Below are positions 52,727 to 62,204 of a DNA stretch of 64,000 nt, in pieces. The first letter of the stretch is position 1; every line of letters begins with the position of its first letter. Under the pieces are notes generated by a model. That model searched no databases and was not told the DNA's origin. It saw only the letters and a list, made by a program, of their open reading frames with translations. The stretch spans positions 1 through 64,000 of the forward strand of contig CAKPYN010000009.1 of assembly GCA_934202965.1 (NCBI GenBank). Direction: 5' to 3'. This DNA is from an uncultured Megasphaera sp. (GTDB taxonomy: Bacteria > Bacillota > Negativicutes > Veillonellales > Megasphaeraceae). The position numbers and the translations under genes are program-made.

Positions 52727-54766
52727 TCAGTTATTCCATAACCCTTGAAAATTTCCTCCAAACCGCTGCCGCAGTACGTCTAAGATTAGTTTTTCATCTA
52801 TATTTTCTTTCAAATACGCAGATGCTCTGTCTCTAGCCGCTACCAATAAATCAATATCCTTTATAATATCAGCGGCTTTCAAATCAGGCAGTCCATGCTG
52901 GGCATAGCCAAACAGTCGTCCAGCTCCACGAAGAAGTAAATCCTTTTCTGCCAGGACAAATCCATCATGAATCTGTTCCATCCATTTTAGCCGTTGCTGC
53001 GTTTCTTTACTACCGCCTTTAGCCAGTAAAATACAATATGCCTGCTGACTGCCGCGGCCTACCCGTCCCCGCAGCTGATGAAGCTGGGCCAGTCCAAATC
53101 GTTCGGCGCCGTCAATCAGCATCAGCGTCGCATTGGGAACATTCACGCCGACTTCAATAACGCTGGTCGCTACTAGAAGGTTTATCTCGCCATTTTGAAA
53201 CGCTTCCATCACCGCTTCTTTCTCTTTGCCTGCCATTTTACCGTGCACCAGTCCGCAGTGCCGCTTTTGAAACACCGTTTGTCGCAGCTCATCATATAAC
53301 GCAGTCGCCGCTTGCAAGTCCATCGACTCGGACTCTTCTACCAGGGGACATACGACATAGCATTGCTGGCCGGCCTGCATTAATTTTTCCATAAACACAT
53401 AAATTCGCTGCCGCATCGCTTCTCCTACGGCATACGTTTTTACCGGTTTCCGTCCGGGAGGCATTTCCCGTATAGAGGACACATCTAAATCACCATATAC
53501 CGAAAGGGCCAATGTTCGCGGAATCGGCGTGGCCGTCATAAACAGCGTATGCGGTGCTTTTCCCTTATGCTGCAGGGCCGCACGCTGTTTGACACCAAAG
53601 CGATGCTGTTCATCTGTAATGACCAGTCCCAGTTCTTGAAACACTACATCCTCTTGAATCAACGCATGCGTTCCAATCAAAATCTGAATCGTTCCCTTTT
53701 GTAATTGTTCCAGCAAGACAGCTCGTTCTTTTGCACTCGTACGGCCCGTAAGCAGCGCAATGTGAACCGGCATATCCTGAAACAGTCGGTTAAATTCTTC
53801 ATAATGCTGGACCGCCAAAATCTCAGTGGGCGCCATTAATGCACCTTGATAGCCGTTTTCAACGATTTTAGCCAATGCCATCGCTGCAACAACCGTTTTT
53901 CCCGAGCCCACATCCCCTTGTATCAGGCGCTGCATGGGTACTTCGCTTTCCATATCATTTTGTATATCCAAAAAAGCCTGTATCTGCCCTTTTGTCAGCG
54001 TAAACGGCAGCTGCGAAATAAGTTGTTTTAATAAATTGCCATTAGGGCCGCATTTAATCCCCTGTTGTTTTCCCTCTTTTTGTCGACGCAGCAATAATCC
54101 AAGTTGCATATCAAATAGTTCTTCAAAGGCTAGTTGTTTTCTCGCACGTTGCTGTGCATCCCACGATGGCGGGAAATGCATCCAAACATAGGCTTGCTGC
54201 ATAGGTATCTGCGAATGACATGCCGTTTGTCCGCTATCCCAACTAGGAAACAGTGCCGGATTTTCTGCAGCTGCCTGCAAAGCAGCTTGTACAGCTCTGC
54301 GTACATCCTGCTGTCGCAGTCCGTCTGTCAAACCATAAACAGGAACCAGCCCCTGTCCTTCGGCAACACCTTCTTCTGTTTCAGGTCCATTCATCTGCCG
54401 CCGACCATAGGCCCATTCCATTTTTCCAAACGCCGTAACCACCATGCCCTGATGAAATAATTTTTTCTTAAAAGGCTGATTAAACCACGTCATTTCTACG
54501 GCGCCGCTGGCATCAGCCAATAGTACTTTCAGCAACGTCAAGCCGCGGCGCGGCCTCATTTCCTGTACACTGCGCACGGTACCGCAAACCAAAACCGGCG
54601 CAGAAGACGGCAGTATAACTTCGGCAATCTGCTGGATATGGCTACGGTCTTCATATTCTTTTGGAAAATACTGCAACACATCAGTTATCGTATGAATTCC
54701 TAAACGGGCAAACAACGCTTCTTTACGTGTGCCAATTCCCTTTAATTGACGAATTGAACAATTCAT
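52727..54766 (-). CDS. recG: ATP-dependent DNA helicase RecG
   Basis: 679 residues. N-terminal helix-hairpin and OB-fold wedge domain; motor domains with Walker A GDVGSGKT, DEQH box (ITDEQHRFG) and motif VI HQLRGRVGRG; C-terminal RecG-specific region with GAGRLFGYAQHG. It remodels stalled forks and Holliday junctions. No intergenic terminator is obvious between it and guaB. Confidence 0.96.
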   Translation of the reverse strand: MNCSIRQLKGIGTRKEALFARLGIHTITDVLQYFPKEYEDRSHIQQIAEVILPSSAPVLVCGTVRSVQEMRPRRGLTLLKVLLADASGAVEMTWFNQPFKKKLFHQGMVVTAFGKMEWAYGRRQMNGPETEEGVAEGQGLVPVYGLTDGLRQQDVRRAVQAALQAAAENPALFPSWDSGQTACHSQIPMQQAYVWMHFPPSWDAQQRARKQLAFEELFDMQLGLLLRRQKEGKQQGIKCGPNGNLLKQLISQLPFTLTKGQIQAFLDIQNDMESEVPMQRLIQGDVGSGKTVVAAMALAKIVENGYQGALMAPTEILAVQHYEEFNRLFQDMPVHIALLTGRTSAKERAVLLEQLQKGTIQILIGTHALIQEDVVFQELGLVITDEQHRFGVKQRAALQHKGKAPHTLFMTATPIPRTLALSVYGDLDVSSIREMPPGRKPVKTYAVGEAMRQRIYVFMEKLMQAGQQCYVVCPLVEESESMDLQAATALYDELRQTVFQKRHCGLVHGKMAGKEKEAVMEAFQNGEINLLVATSVIEVGVNVPNATLMLIDGAERFGLAQLHQLRGRVGRGSQQAYCILLAKGGSKETQQRLKWMEQIHDGFVLAEKDLLLRGAGRLFGYAQHGLPDLKAADIIKDIDLLVAARDRASAYLKENIDEKLILDVLRQRFGGNFQGLWNN

Positions 54767-54834
54767 AAAAAAACTCCTTGTATTTTTCTCTTTTTTATTG
54801 TATCATATTTTGTAGACTTTTTTATAAATATAAC

Positions 54835-54863
54835 TTGATTTACCCTATCTTTTATGATAAGAT
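54835..54863 (+). promoter_or_regulatory. Promoter of rpmB
   Basis: TTGATT (54835-54840), 17 bases, TAAGAT (54858-54863), 40 bases before the gene. Confidence 0.8.
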
Positions 54864-54902
54864 TTGTATGTTGTACTGTGATGGTGCAGGGAGGTGTAAC
54901 CA

Positions 54903-55094
54903 ATGGCAAACTTTTGCGAAATTTGTGGCAAGGGAACAATGAGCGGCATGAATGTCAGCCATTCCCATTTAAAAACGAAAAAAACCTGGAAACCAAATAT
55001 CCAGAGAGTACGCGCTATCGTAGACGGCGAAGTTAAACGTGTTAACGTATGCACTCGCTGCCTTCGTTCCGGCAAAGTACAGCGTGATGTTTAA
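54903..55094 (+). CDS. rpmB: Large ribosomal subunit protein bL28, zinc-binding form
   Basis: 63 residues with two Cys pairs (CEICGK and CTRCLR) forming a zinc ribbon, and the L28 core GNNVSHSH-like segment MNVSHSHLKTKKTWKPN. The C+ form is normally not zinc-starvation induced; no operator like those at znu is present here. Single gene with a strong terminator. Confidence 0.96.
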   Translation: MANFCEICGKGTMSGMNVSHSHLKTKKTWKPNIQRVRAIVDGEVKRVNVCTRCLRSGKVQRDV

Positions 55095-55102
55095 TCCTAT
55101 AT

Positions 55103-55138
55103 AAAAAAAGATGATTCTTTATCGAATCATCTTTTTTT
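55103..55138. terminator. Two-way terminator after rpmB
   Basis: A perfect 15-bp stem AAAAAAAGATGATTC / GAATCATCTTTTTTT with a six-base loop, between rpmB and the convergent oxidoreductase gene. Confidence 0.95.
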
Positions 55139-55146
55139 ATTTGTTA

Positions 55147-56247
55147 TTATGTATATACTTTACGTCCCAAGAGTCGTTCAGCCATTTGAACGGCTCTTTT
55201 TTCAATGCCTTCGCACTGTAAAATACTCTGGGGATCATTGGCAGTTTCCACCATAGCAAACTGGCCGGGCAAACTAAAATTCTTATTGCAATTCATAGCA
55301 TCGATTACTTGTTCAGCAACAATATCACCACCGCTGTATCCTGAAACTACCAGAGCATAAACGTACTTTCGCGAAAATGAATCGAACTCCATACGAAACA
55401 ATGCCGTCAATCGATTGAAAAAAGCCGTCAAATTCGCACTGACTGCATCATTATAATTGGGACAGATCAGCATAATCGCATCAGCTGCTCGAATGGCAGG
55501 ATACACTTTTTCTACAATGACGCCGCCATAAAAACATTCTCCCTGTTCGCCAAAATGCCGGCACGCCTCGTAGCTGCAGCCTCGGCAGTCTATTACCGCA
55601 CCATTGCGCAGTGTTAATTCTTCTACATCAACCGCACCGTGCAGATGCTGGCGAATCATTTCCCACAACAGCAGCGTATTCGATGTCTTACGGCTACTCG
55701 CATGCAGCACCAAAATGCGTCGTATCGGTGTATCCGGTGCCGTTTGCATCGCTGCTGCAAAGGTACAGACTTTTTCTGCTAGCCGAGCCGCACTATTTTT
55801 ATAGGCCTGTATATTAGACACGCCTTGAACAGCAGCCTGGGTATTAAAATTATATAGTGAGCCCGTCGCTTCTACCAGCGGCTTGCCGGGAAAAGCACAC
55901 CCCGCCTGATTAGCCAAAAAAATCAATTCTCGTCCTATTTTTTTCGTAAACCATTCACCAGAGCCATCAATCAATACGGCCCCACACCAATGTTCCAAAC
56001 ACAGCGGACTGGATGCCATCCAAGAAATAAGGCGTACATAGGACATGCTCACTCCTCCCACCGGCAGCACAGCCGCAAAAAGAACGGCTTGATACGCCTG
56101 ATGGGACTCGGCATGCCGGCAATAGGAAATAAATGCTTCTTCCGTTTCATAGACGCAGTACTCCTTGTCTTGCAACGCATAGGAAAGGACTTGTTGCATG
56201 CGCTCAGCAGAAGATTCGTTCCATCCTATTTTCACAACATGAAGCAT
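55147..56247 (-). CDS. Flavodoxin-fold NAD(P)H-dependent oxidoreductase with cysteine motif
   Basis: 366 residues in two parts. The N-terminal part (about 1-165) is alpha/beta with no motif I recognise and looks like a degenerate flavodoxin-type fold. The C-terminal part (about 170-366) is an FMN-reductase-like domain starting ILVLHASSRKTSNT. It has a Cys-rich insert (CRGC-x4-C-x8-C) like iron-sulfur flavoproteins, and IMLICPNYNDAVSANL. I start at ATG 56247, nine bases after AGGAGG; an upstream GTG abuts that site. It is last in an operon with the LDH/MDH-like gene (21-base gap) and the 1621-residue protein, suggesting a linked redox/nucleotide role (inference). Confidence 0.75.
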   Translation of the reverse strand: MLHVVKIGWNESSAERMQQVLSYALQDKEYCVYETEEAFISYCRHAESHQAYQAVLFAAVLPVGGVSMSYVRLISWMASSPLCLEHWCGAVLIDGSGEWFTKKIGRELIFLANQAGCAFPGKPLVEATGSLYNFNTQAAVQGVSNIQAYKNSAARLAEKVCTFAAAMQTAPDTPIRRILVLHASSRKTSNTLLLWEMIRQHLHGAVDVEELTLRNGAVIDCRGCSYEACRHFGEQGECFYGGVIVEKVYPAIRAADAIMLICPNYNDAVSANLTAFFNRLTALFRMEFDSFSRKYVYALVVSGYSGGDIVAEQVIDAMNCNKNFSLPGQFAMVETANDPQSILQCEGIEKRAVQMAERLLGRKVYT

Positions 56248-56268
56248 CGGTTCCACCCTCCTTTACGG

Positions 56269-57264
56269 TTATGGAAGATGACACAAATTCAAATACGCTT
56301 GTTTTAATCGTTCATACAATGGAGCGCAAACGGCCACATCTTCATACAACACGCCTTGTTCATCCATTCGGTTTTTGATGCCAAAAAAAGCACCTCGTTC
56401 GGCATCGCCAAAATAGATGGAGCCATAATGCCATTGATGACGCAAGGTAAGCAAAATAGAAAGGGCCGCTGAAGACAACGCTGGTGCAATATAGGGTTTA
56501 TATCCCAACGCCCGCACTTCCATATTGGCATGAATAACTTTTTCTGTCAGTGCTTTCGAAACATCGTCATGATAAGCAATAATACTATCTGCCAAAACCA
56601 AATCGTCCCCATGCGGACCGAAAGCTCTTCCTTCAGATAAATACAGCGAAAATTCCGGACAGCGTTCTGCATAATATGCCGCGCGGGCATTCATAACGCC
56701 CAGACCATAGCCCTGCACTTGTGCCGGTTCTAATGCAGCAGTCTGCCAAAATGTTTTGCATAACGGATCTACCGGATCAGATACGATACATACAAGCCCT
56801 TTAAAGGCTTTCTTTTTTGCCAACACAGCAAAATGCTGAACTAAGTTGCGGTTTGCTTCCAGCTGCGCCATACGCACATCACCCTGCACACCGACAGGTG
56901 GAACGCCTTTGCTGGCACAAAAAATAAATACGTCACAATCAAATACATGTTCTTCGTCAACGATGTGTACGTCCGGAAGCATGGGCATATCACTTCCCAC
57001 AAATCCTGCAAAGGGATACCGGACCTGGTTCATTTCCATTTCCAGCCGCTGGGTATTCTTCATGTTTACATCACAAATTCCAATCTGACTAATGACGTCA
57101 GCTCCCAGTAGCCGCAATCCAATCAGCATCGTCATGCCTACATCTCCCAAGGCCAAAATGTGCACGCGGAATTTTTTTTTGCCTATAGGCGCGCCGATTG
57201 TCAATGACAGCGGTGTCATGATACCGGCCGCTTCCGGTAAATCGTGAATAAAATATTGAATCAT
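56269..57264 (-). CDS. Lactate/malate dehydrogenase-fold protein with altered active site
   Basis: 331 residues. N-terminal Rossmann nucleotide-binding segment (HILALGDVGMTMLIGLRLLG), SDPVDPL in place of the usual NPVD, and FGPHGDD with the catalytic-type His. The LDSAR signature that supplies the catalytic Asp and substrate Arg reads VMNAR, so the Asp appears lost while the Arg remains. It may therefore bind NAD(H) or act on another substrate. The start ATG 57264 overlaps the stop of the large upstream gene (ATGA), so their translation is coupled. Family membership is clear; activity is not. Confidence 0.7.
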   Translation of the reverse strand: MIQYFIHDLPEAAGIMTPLSLTIGAPIGKKKFRVHILALGDVGMTMLIGLRLLGADVISQIGICDVNMKNTQRLEMEMNQVRYPFAGFVGSDMPMLPDVHIVDEEHVFDCDVFIFCASKGVPPVGVQGDVRMAQLEANRNLVQHFAVLAKKKAFKGLVCIVSDPVDPLCKTFWQTAALEPAQVQGYGLGVMNARAAYYAERCPEFSLYLSEGRAFGPHGDDLVLADSIIAYHDDVSKALTEKVIHANMEVRALGYKPYIAPALSSAALSILLTLRHQWHYGSIYFGDAERGAFFGIKNRMDEQGVLYEDVAVCAPLYERLKQAYLNLCHLP

Positions 57265-60200
57265 AGCATTGTTCCTCTTTCTACATGCAAAAACGCACTG
57301 TCTCCCCAACGGAGCCGAATCAGTCGTTCTATATCGTTTTCAATAAAACGTGTAGGGTCCATATTTTCATCGAATTTGACACCTACATCAATATCCGGAA
57401 TCCGAGGATACGTAAGTACTTCACCAAGGCGTTTCAGCGTCAATCGTTTTTCATAGGTTTCTTGATAGACTTCCTGCAAAGTATGCATAATTTGTGCCGC
57501 ATTTTGCAGGCATGTCAACGAATATAAATAATTTGCTTGTCCATCACCGTGACAAATAAACTGGGGATTGACATACGGCAGTATTAAATTAATAGACGGA
57601 TTGCTGTCATATCCGCTGTAGTTGTGGGCATTATCTATACTGTCGCCGCCAATAAAGGGATAGCAGTCTCTTTCATTCAGCCAGACTTCCATGGTCGGCA
57701 GAAAATATGCACTTTCCACTTGGATATTCGTTTCCGCCATCATGTCCATCGCCTGTCCGGTCATAACGCCAACCAATACCTTTTTAATTTCTACCCCGTT
57801 TTTCTGTAAATACGGTGTAAGCATACGCATGCGATGTCCCTTATGCAGCAAATCATCAATCAATATAACCGGCCGATTAAAGGATTTTATCGTTTTGACC
57901 TGATTTTCAACGGGCGAATAATGATGTGATTCGGCAATCGTAAAACCTTTGACAAATCGATCAAAATACTTATCAATATGCAGACTTTTGGTCACCGTAT
58001 TCGGCACTAATACATCGCTTAAGGCTTTGCCAAAGGGAACGGACATATAAGAACCACGCCGCTTCTTTTTGTCTTCTATAATAGATACGCCATTAATTTC
58101 TGCCACTTTATGAATGATTTTATGATGAACGGCACTCATATTAAAAGACAATAATAGTTTGCCCGGATAAATCCGATTGAGTACGTTCAATAAATTTTGA
58201 TGTGCCCGATACACGGCCTGTTGTACACGCGTATTTTTATTAAAGGGACTTTTAATCGTTGTCTCTACATCCCGGAAAATAACAACAGGTGATTTCATAT
58301 CCACGGCATATAACGGATATGCTCCATCAGGCGCAATATTGACAAATCCCTGCCGTTTAAGTGCCGTAATCATGTCTTCCTGATATCCGGCTTCATCTAC
58401 CGGATGATATACAGCATACGTAAAATCCCGTGCAATTAACTCCGTCAGCAGTTCTGTAATGACAATCTGGCTGACGTTGGCAATGCTTGAGGAATCATTG
58501 GCATATAAAAAACCAATGCAGGCAACACTGCCGCCGGCTGCATTGCGAATATGGGAGGCAACTTCGGTACTGCCAAATTCGTTTAATAAATCTCTTGTGC
58601 CAATACGATGCACTGCTCCATAGGCTATCATAGTCTTCTGCGGTCCGGCATCATCAATATACTGTGTCCATACATACTCTTTCTCTATGTATCGATCTAA
58701 TATATCCGTATTATATCCTTTTTTCCATAATTCGCCGCAAATCGGCCAAAGGCTTTCGGCTCCCCGTCGCTTAAAGGCGCCAATACCAATTTCCCGCGCC
58801 TCCAAGACATGTTTATGCGTTGGCTCGCGCAAATACATATTATTGTCATAAATAAACTGCTGCGCTGCCGCATCAATCAAATTGGAAATATCCCGATTCA
58901 GATCAATATTTTCACGAATTTTCGTTGAACTAATATCTTCATAAAAAGCATCTAGTGTCAAATGAATAATTCGTCCTGTAATACGCTGTTCATTCTCCAG
59001 TGGTTCCTGCGTTCCCATTTCTCCCGTTTTTCGCGCAAACGCAATATGATTTACTGTATGTATAGAATCAACCGTCGGTTCTGCCTTATATGCGGAAGCA
59101 TGCTGAATCACGTCGGCTCCGACAGCAATATACAGTTCTTTGCCGGCAAAAATATCTTTTAGATGCCGAATATCTTTGGGATTGGCAATATTGACGGGTA
59201 TATCATCGGGGAAGGGATATAAATTTTCTTCATCCGCAACAGACATATTCATAATCTTACGCCGCATGAGACGCGGTTGTGTATGTTTAGACCAAGAAAA
59301 TTCATCTAACGCCAAGTATACATCAAATCCCAAATCTCGAATTTTGCAGGCAATCGCTTTGTGTCCCAAACTAAATGGATCAAACGTCCCTGGGTAAAAA
59401 CAAGCTTTGCGAGGCACGGCAAACGAAAAGGCCCCCTTTTCAAACTGATGCTGTCCAATGTATCGGTACATATGATTTAATACAGCGGCATTACTATAAA
59501 AGTCCAAGGTCTCTTCCAGATTTTCGTCTAAGAGAACCAATATTTTTTTATAGCAATGAGAAAATAAAAAGTCTTTTTGCGCCAATGTCATCTGAGAACT
59601 GCCGAAAATAAACTTGCCCATATCCCGAAAGGCATCCCGACTTAATTCCCGATTATAATGAGCATATGATTTCATCATGATATACAACAGTCGCCGCTGC
59701 CGTTTTTGATGCCGTTCTTCATCTTCCGGAAATGCTGCAGCAAATTCAGCAAAGTGTTCCAAAATAACGCCAACCGTATGAACCATTGCGGAAGCCAATT
59801 GAATATTCGCCGTTGCAATCTGCGATGCAATCGTGCTAATAAGTTCATCAACTTCCTGCGGCGGCAGCTTTAGAATCATGCGGCCCAAAAATTCCGGCAT
59901 ATATTTGACAATTTGCGGATCGCCAATTTCCAATCCATTAAATAGTTCCACCGCTAATTCGTTGCGCTGCGAATACGTCATTAAATCAGCAACCTTTATC
60001 AAACTTTCACCTGCAGTCTGACGCACAAACAGTGTTTCACTCACTTTTAACAGATTGGTCAAATGCATGCCTAAATGCATAATATCTCCTGTATGGCATT
60101 GTACATGTATACTGCGCATCATTAAATCTATATTGGCAACTTTGACAACCCAATGGGTTCCCGTTTTTAAATCAGCTAAGAACAAATTCCCTTCGTTTTC

Positions 60201-62126
60201 CTCTATAGTCTGATGTTCAGTCGATACATGCATTGCCTGCTGCAGCTCTTTAGCATATCGCTCATCTGCATAGGCAGGTAATACATGATGCGCCGCAAGT
60301 AATGCTGCCACACGGAGGGTACGAGATTCGGCCTGTAACGCCTTCATAATAAACGGCTGTACTGTTTCCATGCAGGCAGGCGGAAGCATTTCTTTATCTA
60401 TATCCATGAATACCTTGAGCAACATAATACGTTGTTCTTCTGTATACGCACTGCTGTTGTAATAGGTTTGCATACTGGTTATATATTTCTGTCTATCGGC
60501 TGCAGGACAATGTGTCAACACCGAGTTGACAAAGGTACTGAAACAATATCCAATCCAAAGTTTATGCTGTTCTGTAAACCGTATTTCCGGATAGAGAATC
60601 ATTTCGGTATATTGCGCAAATAAAGAGGCATTCGTTACTGTTTTATGAGGAAGCGATACGCCCTGCGGCAGTTCTTTTGTATACGTATCATTAAAATTAG
60701 CGATAATGCGACCCATAAGATTGGCTGCCTGCATCCGAATATCGCCTTCTTTATGGGACAGTAATTCATATAAAAAGGTTAATGTCATTACTTTTTGATG
60801 TTCTGTCATATACGTAGAATATTCCGCAAAAATTCCGGTATACGTGCGAACATTTTTCCACAACCGTTCGCTACGCGCTGCTTCTATCAGTTTTCCAAAA
60901 TCACTTTCATCCCGAAACAGACTCATCAGCCGGATGGTATGATCGATAGCCGCATACTTTAATTGATCTACTACTGCACCGCCATCTAACAGCACTTTTT
61001 CTTTCACTGTTTTGGGCTTCTGATCTGCCGGATAAAGAGAAAAATCAGCCGGCAGCTCAACACAGACTCCCTGCTCTTTCATAAATTGTTCAAAATCCGC
61101 TAACTTGGCATATACCTTTTGATATCGCTGTCGCTTGGCTTCATCTACATGATCGAGTTTATGTAAAATGACGTCAAAAGCATCGGACAATGTATAAAAA
61201 TGAACGATTTCTTCGCCATGCTCATTTCGACTGCTTTTTACCCGAAAATCAGCATATATGAGCAGCAACGATTCAACGGATAAATTTTCCAATTCTAAAT
61301 CCCAAACCGAATGGTTTGCGGCAATATGACCAATATGGGATAAGCCAACTGTATGGCACCACATGCCAGTATAATAATAATGCAGGTACGGCACCCGTTT
61401 TTCCTCATTTTTCTTGCAGCCATACTTTCCTAAGTCGTGACAAGCCGCTGCTCCGGAAATCAATGCCGTATCGACAGGAACGCCGGCCTTTGCCAGCTGC
61501 CGCGCCGCATATACTGCCGTATAATGCACGCCCGCAATATGTCCCAGTGTATTATATGGTGATATATCTGCACCAATACGCATAAATTCATAGATATATT
61601 CGTCCATAAATATGCGCTTCATCATTAAATATTCTTGCGTATACCCTTGACGTATTACTTCTTCATAGGACAAAAAATCGAAATTCTTTGTCGGATCAAA
61701 GACATTATGGTCTTCTTCATACCTGTACAGACCGCGCAAAATCTGCATGAACACCATTCGTCCCAATCGATATGGTTCAGCATCCCCATGGGCAACAGGA
61801 GTGCCATCCCAACACGTCCACTGCGCTCCTGTATTGGGAAAAAGCCGTTCTAATACATAACAATAACAATACGCCAGCCAGCCGCCAGTCGGTTCTTGCT
61901 GCCATATCGTGCCAGTATCACACAAAATACGAAGCACAGCGGGAGAATAAAACCAGCCATCGGCATTGCGGCACGTCCATAATGCGGCTGCTTTTTCTGG
62001 CAGCAGCAGTGTTTGCATCAACTGCTGCATAGCTTGCCGGTCTAATCCGGCAGTATGTAAAAATTCTGATTCTTGCAGTGCCTGTTGTATCGACTCATAA
62101 AGGGCGTCTTGTTCCTGTTTCATCAT
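57261..62126 (-). CDS. 1621-residue multidomain protein: HD domain, helical repeats, nucleotidyltransferase, possible acetyltransferase, phosphoribosyltransferase-like domain
   Basis: No named family recognised. Residues 1-180 are helical and unassigned. An HD-type metal hydrolase region follows (His201, His230-Asp231 in AACHDLGKYG). About 380-890 is a long run of paired helices like HEAT/ARM repeats. About 905-1105 is a nucleotidyltransferase of the NadD/PPAT superfamily with FYPGTFDPFSLGH (Ser-x-Gly-His) and ISSTKIRE (about 1066-1073). About 1110-1275 has features of a GNAT-like fold, weakly supported. About 1300-1530 holds PVILIDDLLHKGHRM (about 1419-1433), a PRPP-binding-type motif of phosphoribosyltransferases. 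The ATG follows AGGAG. No signal peptide, so cytoplasmic. It leads the operon with the LDH/MDH-like and FMN-reductase-like genes. Involvement in NAD or other nucleotide metabolism is inference. Confidence 0.72.
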   Translation of the reverse strand: MMKQEQDALYESIQQALQESEFLHTAGLDRQAMQQLMQTLLLPEKAAALWTCRNADGWFYSPAVLRILCDTGTIWQQEPTGGWLAYCYCYVLERLFPNTGAQWTCWDGTPVAHGDAEPYRLGRMVFMQILRGLYRYEEDHNVFDPTKNFDFLSYEEVIRQGYTQEYLMMKRIFMDEYIYEFMRIGADISPYNTLGHIAGVHYTAVYAARQLAKAGVPVDTALISGAAACHDLGKYGCKKNEEKRVPYLHYYYTGMWCHTVGLSHIGHIAANHSVWDLELENLSVESLLLIYADFRVKSSRNEHGEEIVHFYTLSDAFDVILHKLDHVDEAKRQRYQKVYAKLADFEQFMKEQGVCVELPADFSLYPADQKPKTVKEKVLLDGGAVVDQLKYAAIDHTIRLMSLFRDESDFGKLIEAARSERLWKNVRTYTGIFAEYSTYMTEHQKVMTLTFLYELLSHKEGDIRMQAANLMGRIIANFNDTYTKELPQGVSLPHKTVTNASLFAQYTEMILYPEIRFTEQHKLWIGYCFSTFVNSVLTHCPAADRQKYITSMQTYYNSSAYTEEQRIMLLKVFMDIDKEMLPPACMETVQPFIMKALQAESRTLRVAALLAAHHVLPAYADERYAKELQQAMHVSTEHQTIEENEGNLFLADLKTGTHWVVKVANIDLMMRSIHVQCHTGDIMHLGMHLTNLLKVSETLFVRQTAGESLIKVADLMTYSQRNELAVELFNGLEIGDPQIVKYMPEFLGRMILKLPPQEVDELISTIASQIATANIQLASAMVHTVGVILEHFAEFAAAFPEDEERHQKRQRRLLYIMMKSYAHYNRELSRDAFRDMGKFIFGSSQMTLAQKDFLFSHCYKKILVLLDENLEETLDFYSNAAVLNHMYRYIGQHQFEKGAFSFAVPRKACFYPGTFDPFSLGHKAIACKIRDLGFDVYLALDEFSWSKHTQPRLMRRKIMNMSVADEENLYPFPDDIPVNIANPKDIRHLKDIFAGKELYIAVGADVIQHASAYKAEPTVDSIHTVNHIAFARKTGEMGTQEPLENEQRITGRIIHLTLDAFYEDISSTKIRENIDLNRDISNLIDAAAQQFIYDNNMYLREPTHKHVLEAREIGIGAFKRRGAESLWPICGELWKKGYNTDILDRYIEKEYVWTQYIDDAGPQKTMIAYGAVHRIGTRDLLNEFGSTEVASHIRNAAGGSVACIGFLYANDSSSIANVSQIVITELLTELIARDFTYAVYHPVDEAGYQEDMITALKRQGFVNIAPDGAYPLYAVDMKSPVVIFRDVETTIKSPFNKNTRVQQAVYRAHQNLLNVLNRIYPGKLLLSFNMSAVHHKIIHKVAEINGVSIIEDKKKRRGSYMSVPFGKALSDVLVPNTVTKSLHIDKYFDRFVKGFTIAESHHYSPVENQVKTIKSFNRPVILIDDLLHKGHRMRMLTPYLQKNGVEIKKVLVGVMTGQAMDMMAETNIQVESAYFLPTMEVWLNERDCYPFIGGDSIDNAHNYSGYDSNPSINLILPYVNPQFICHGDGQANYLYSLTCLQNAAQIMHTLQEVYQETYEKRLTLKRLGEVLTYPRIPDIDVGVKFDENMDPTRFIENDIERLIRLRWGDSAFLHVERGTML

Positions 62127-62166
62127 CTTGTTCTCCTGTCAACTACAAGGGATGTCTGTAGATAGC

Positions 62167-62194
62167 AAAAAAGACGCCCAATGGCGTCTTTTTT
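62167..62194. terminator. Two-way terminator after ppsR
   Basis: AAAAAAGACGCC / GGCGTCTTTTTT, 12 bp with a four-base loop, 11 bases after the ppsR stop. The large gene downstream starts 41 bases later with no clear promoter between, so it may depend on read-through. Confidence 0.9.
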
Positions 62195-62204
62195 CTATGC
62201 CATT

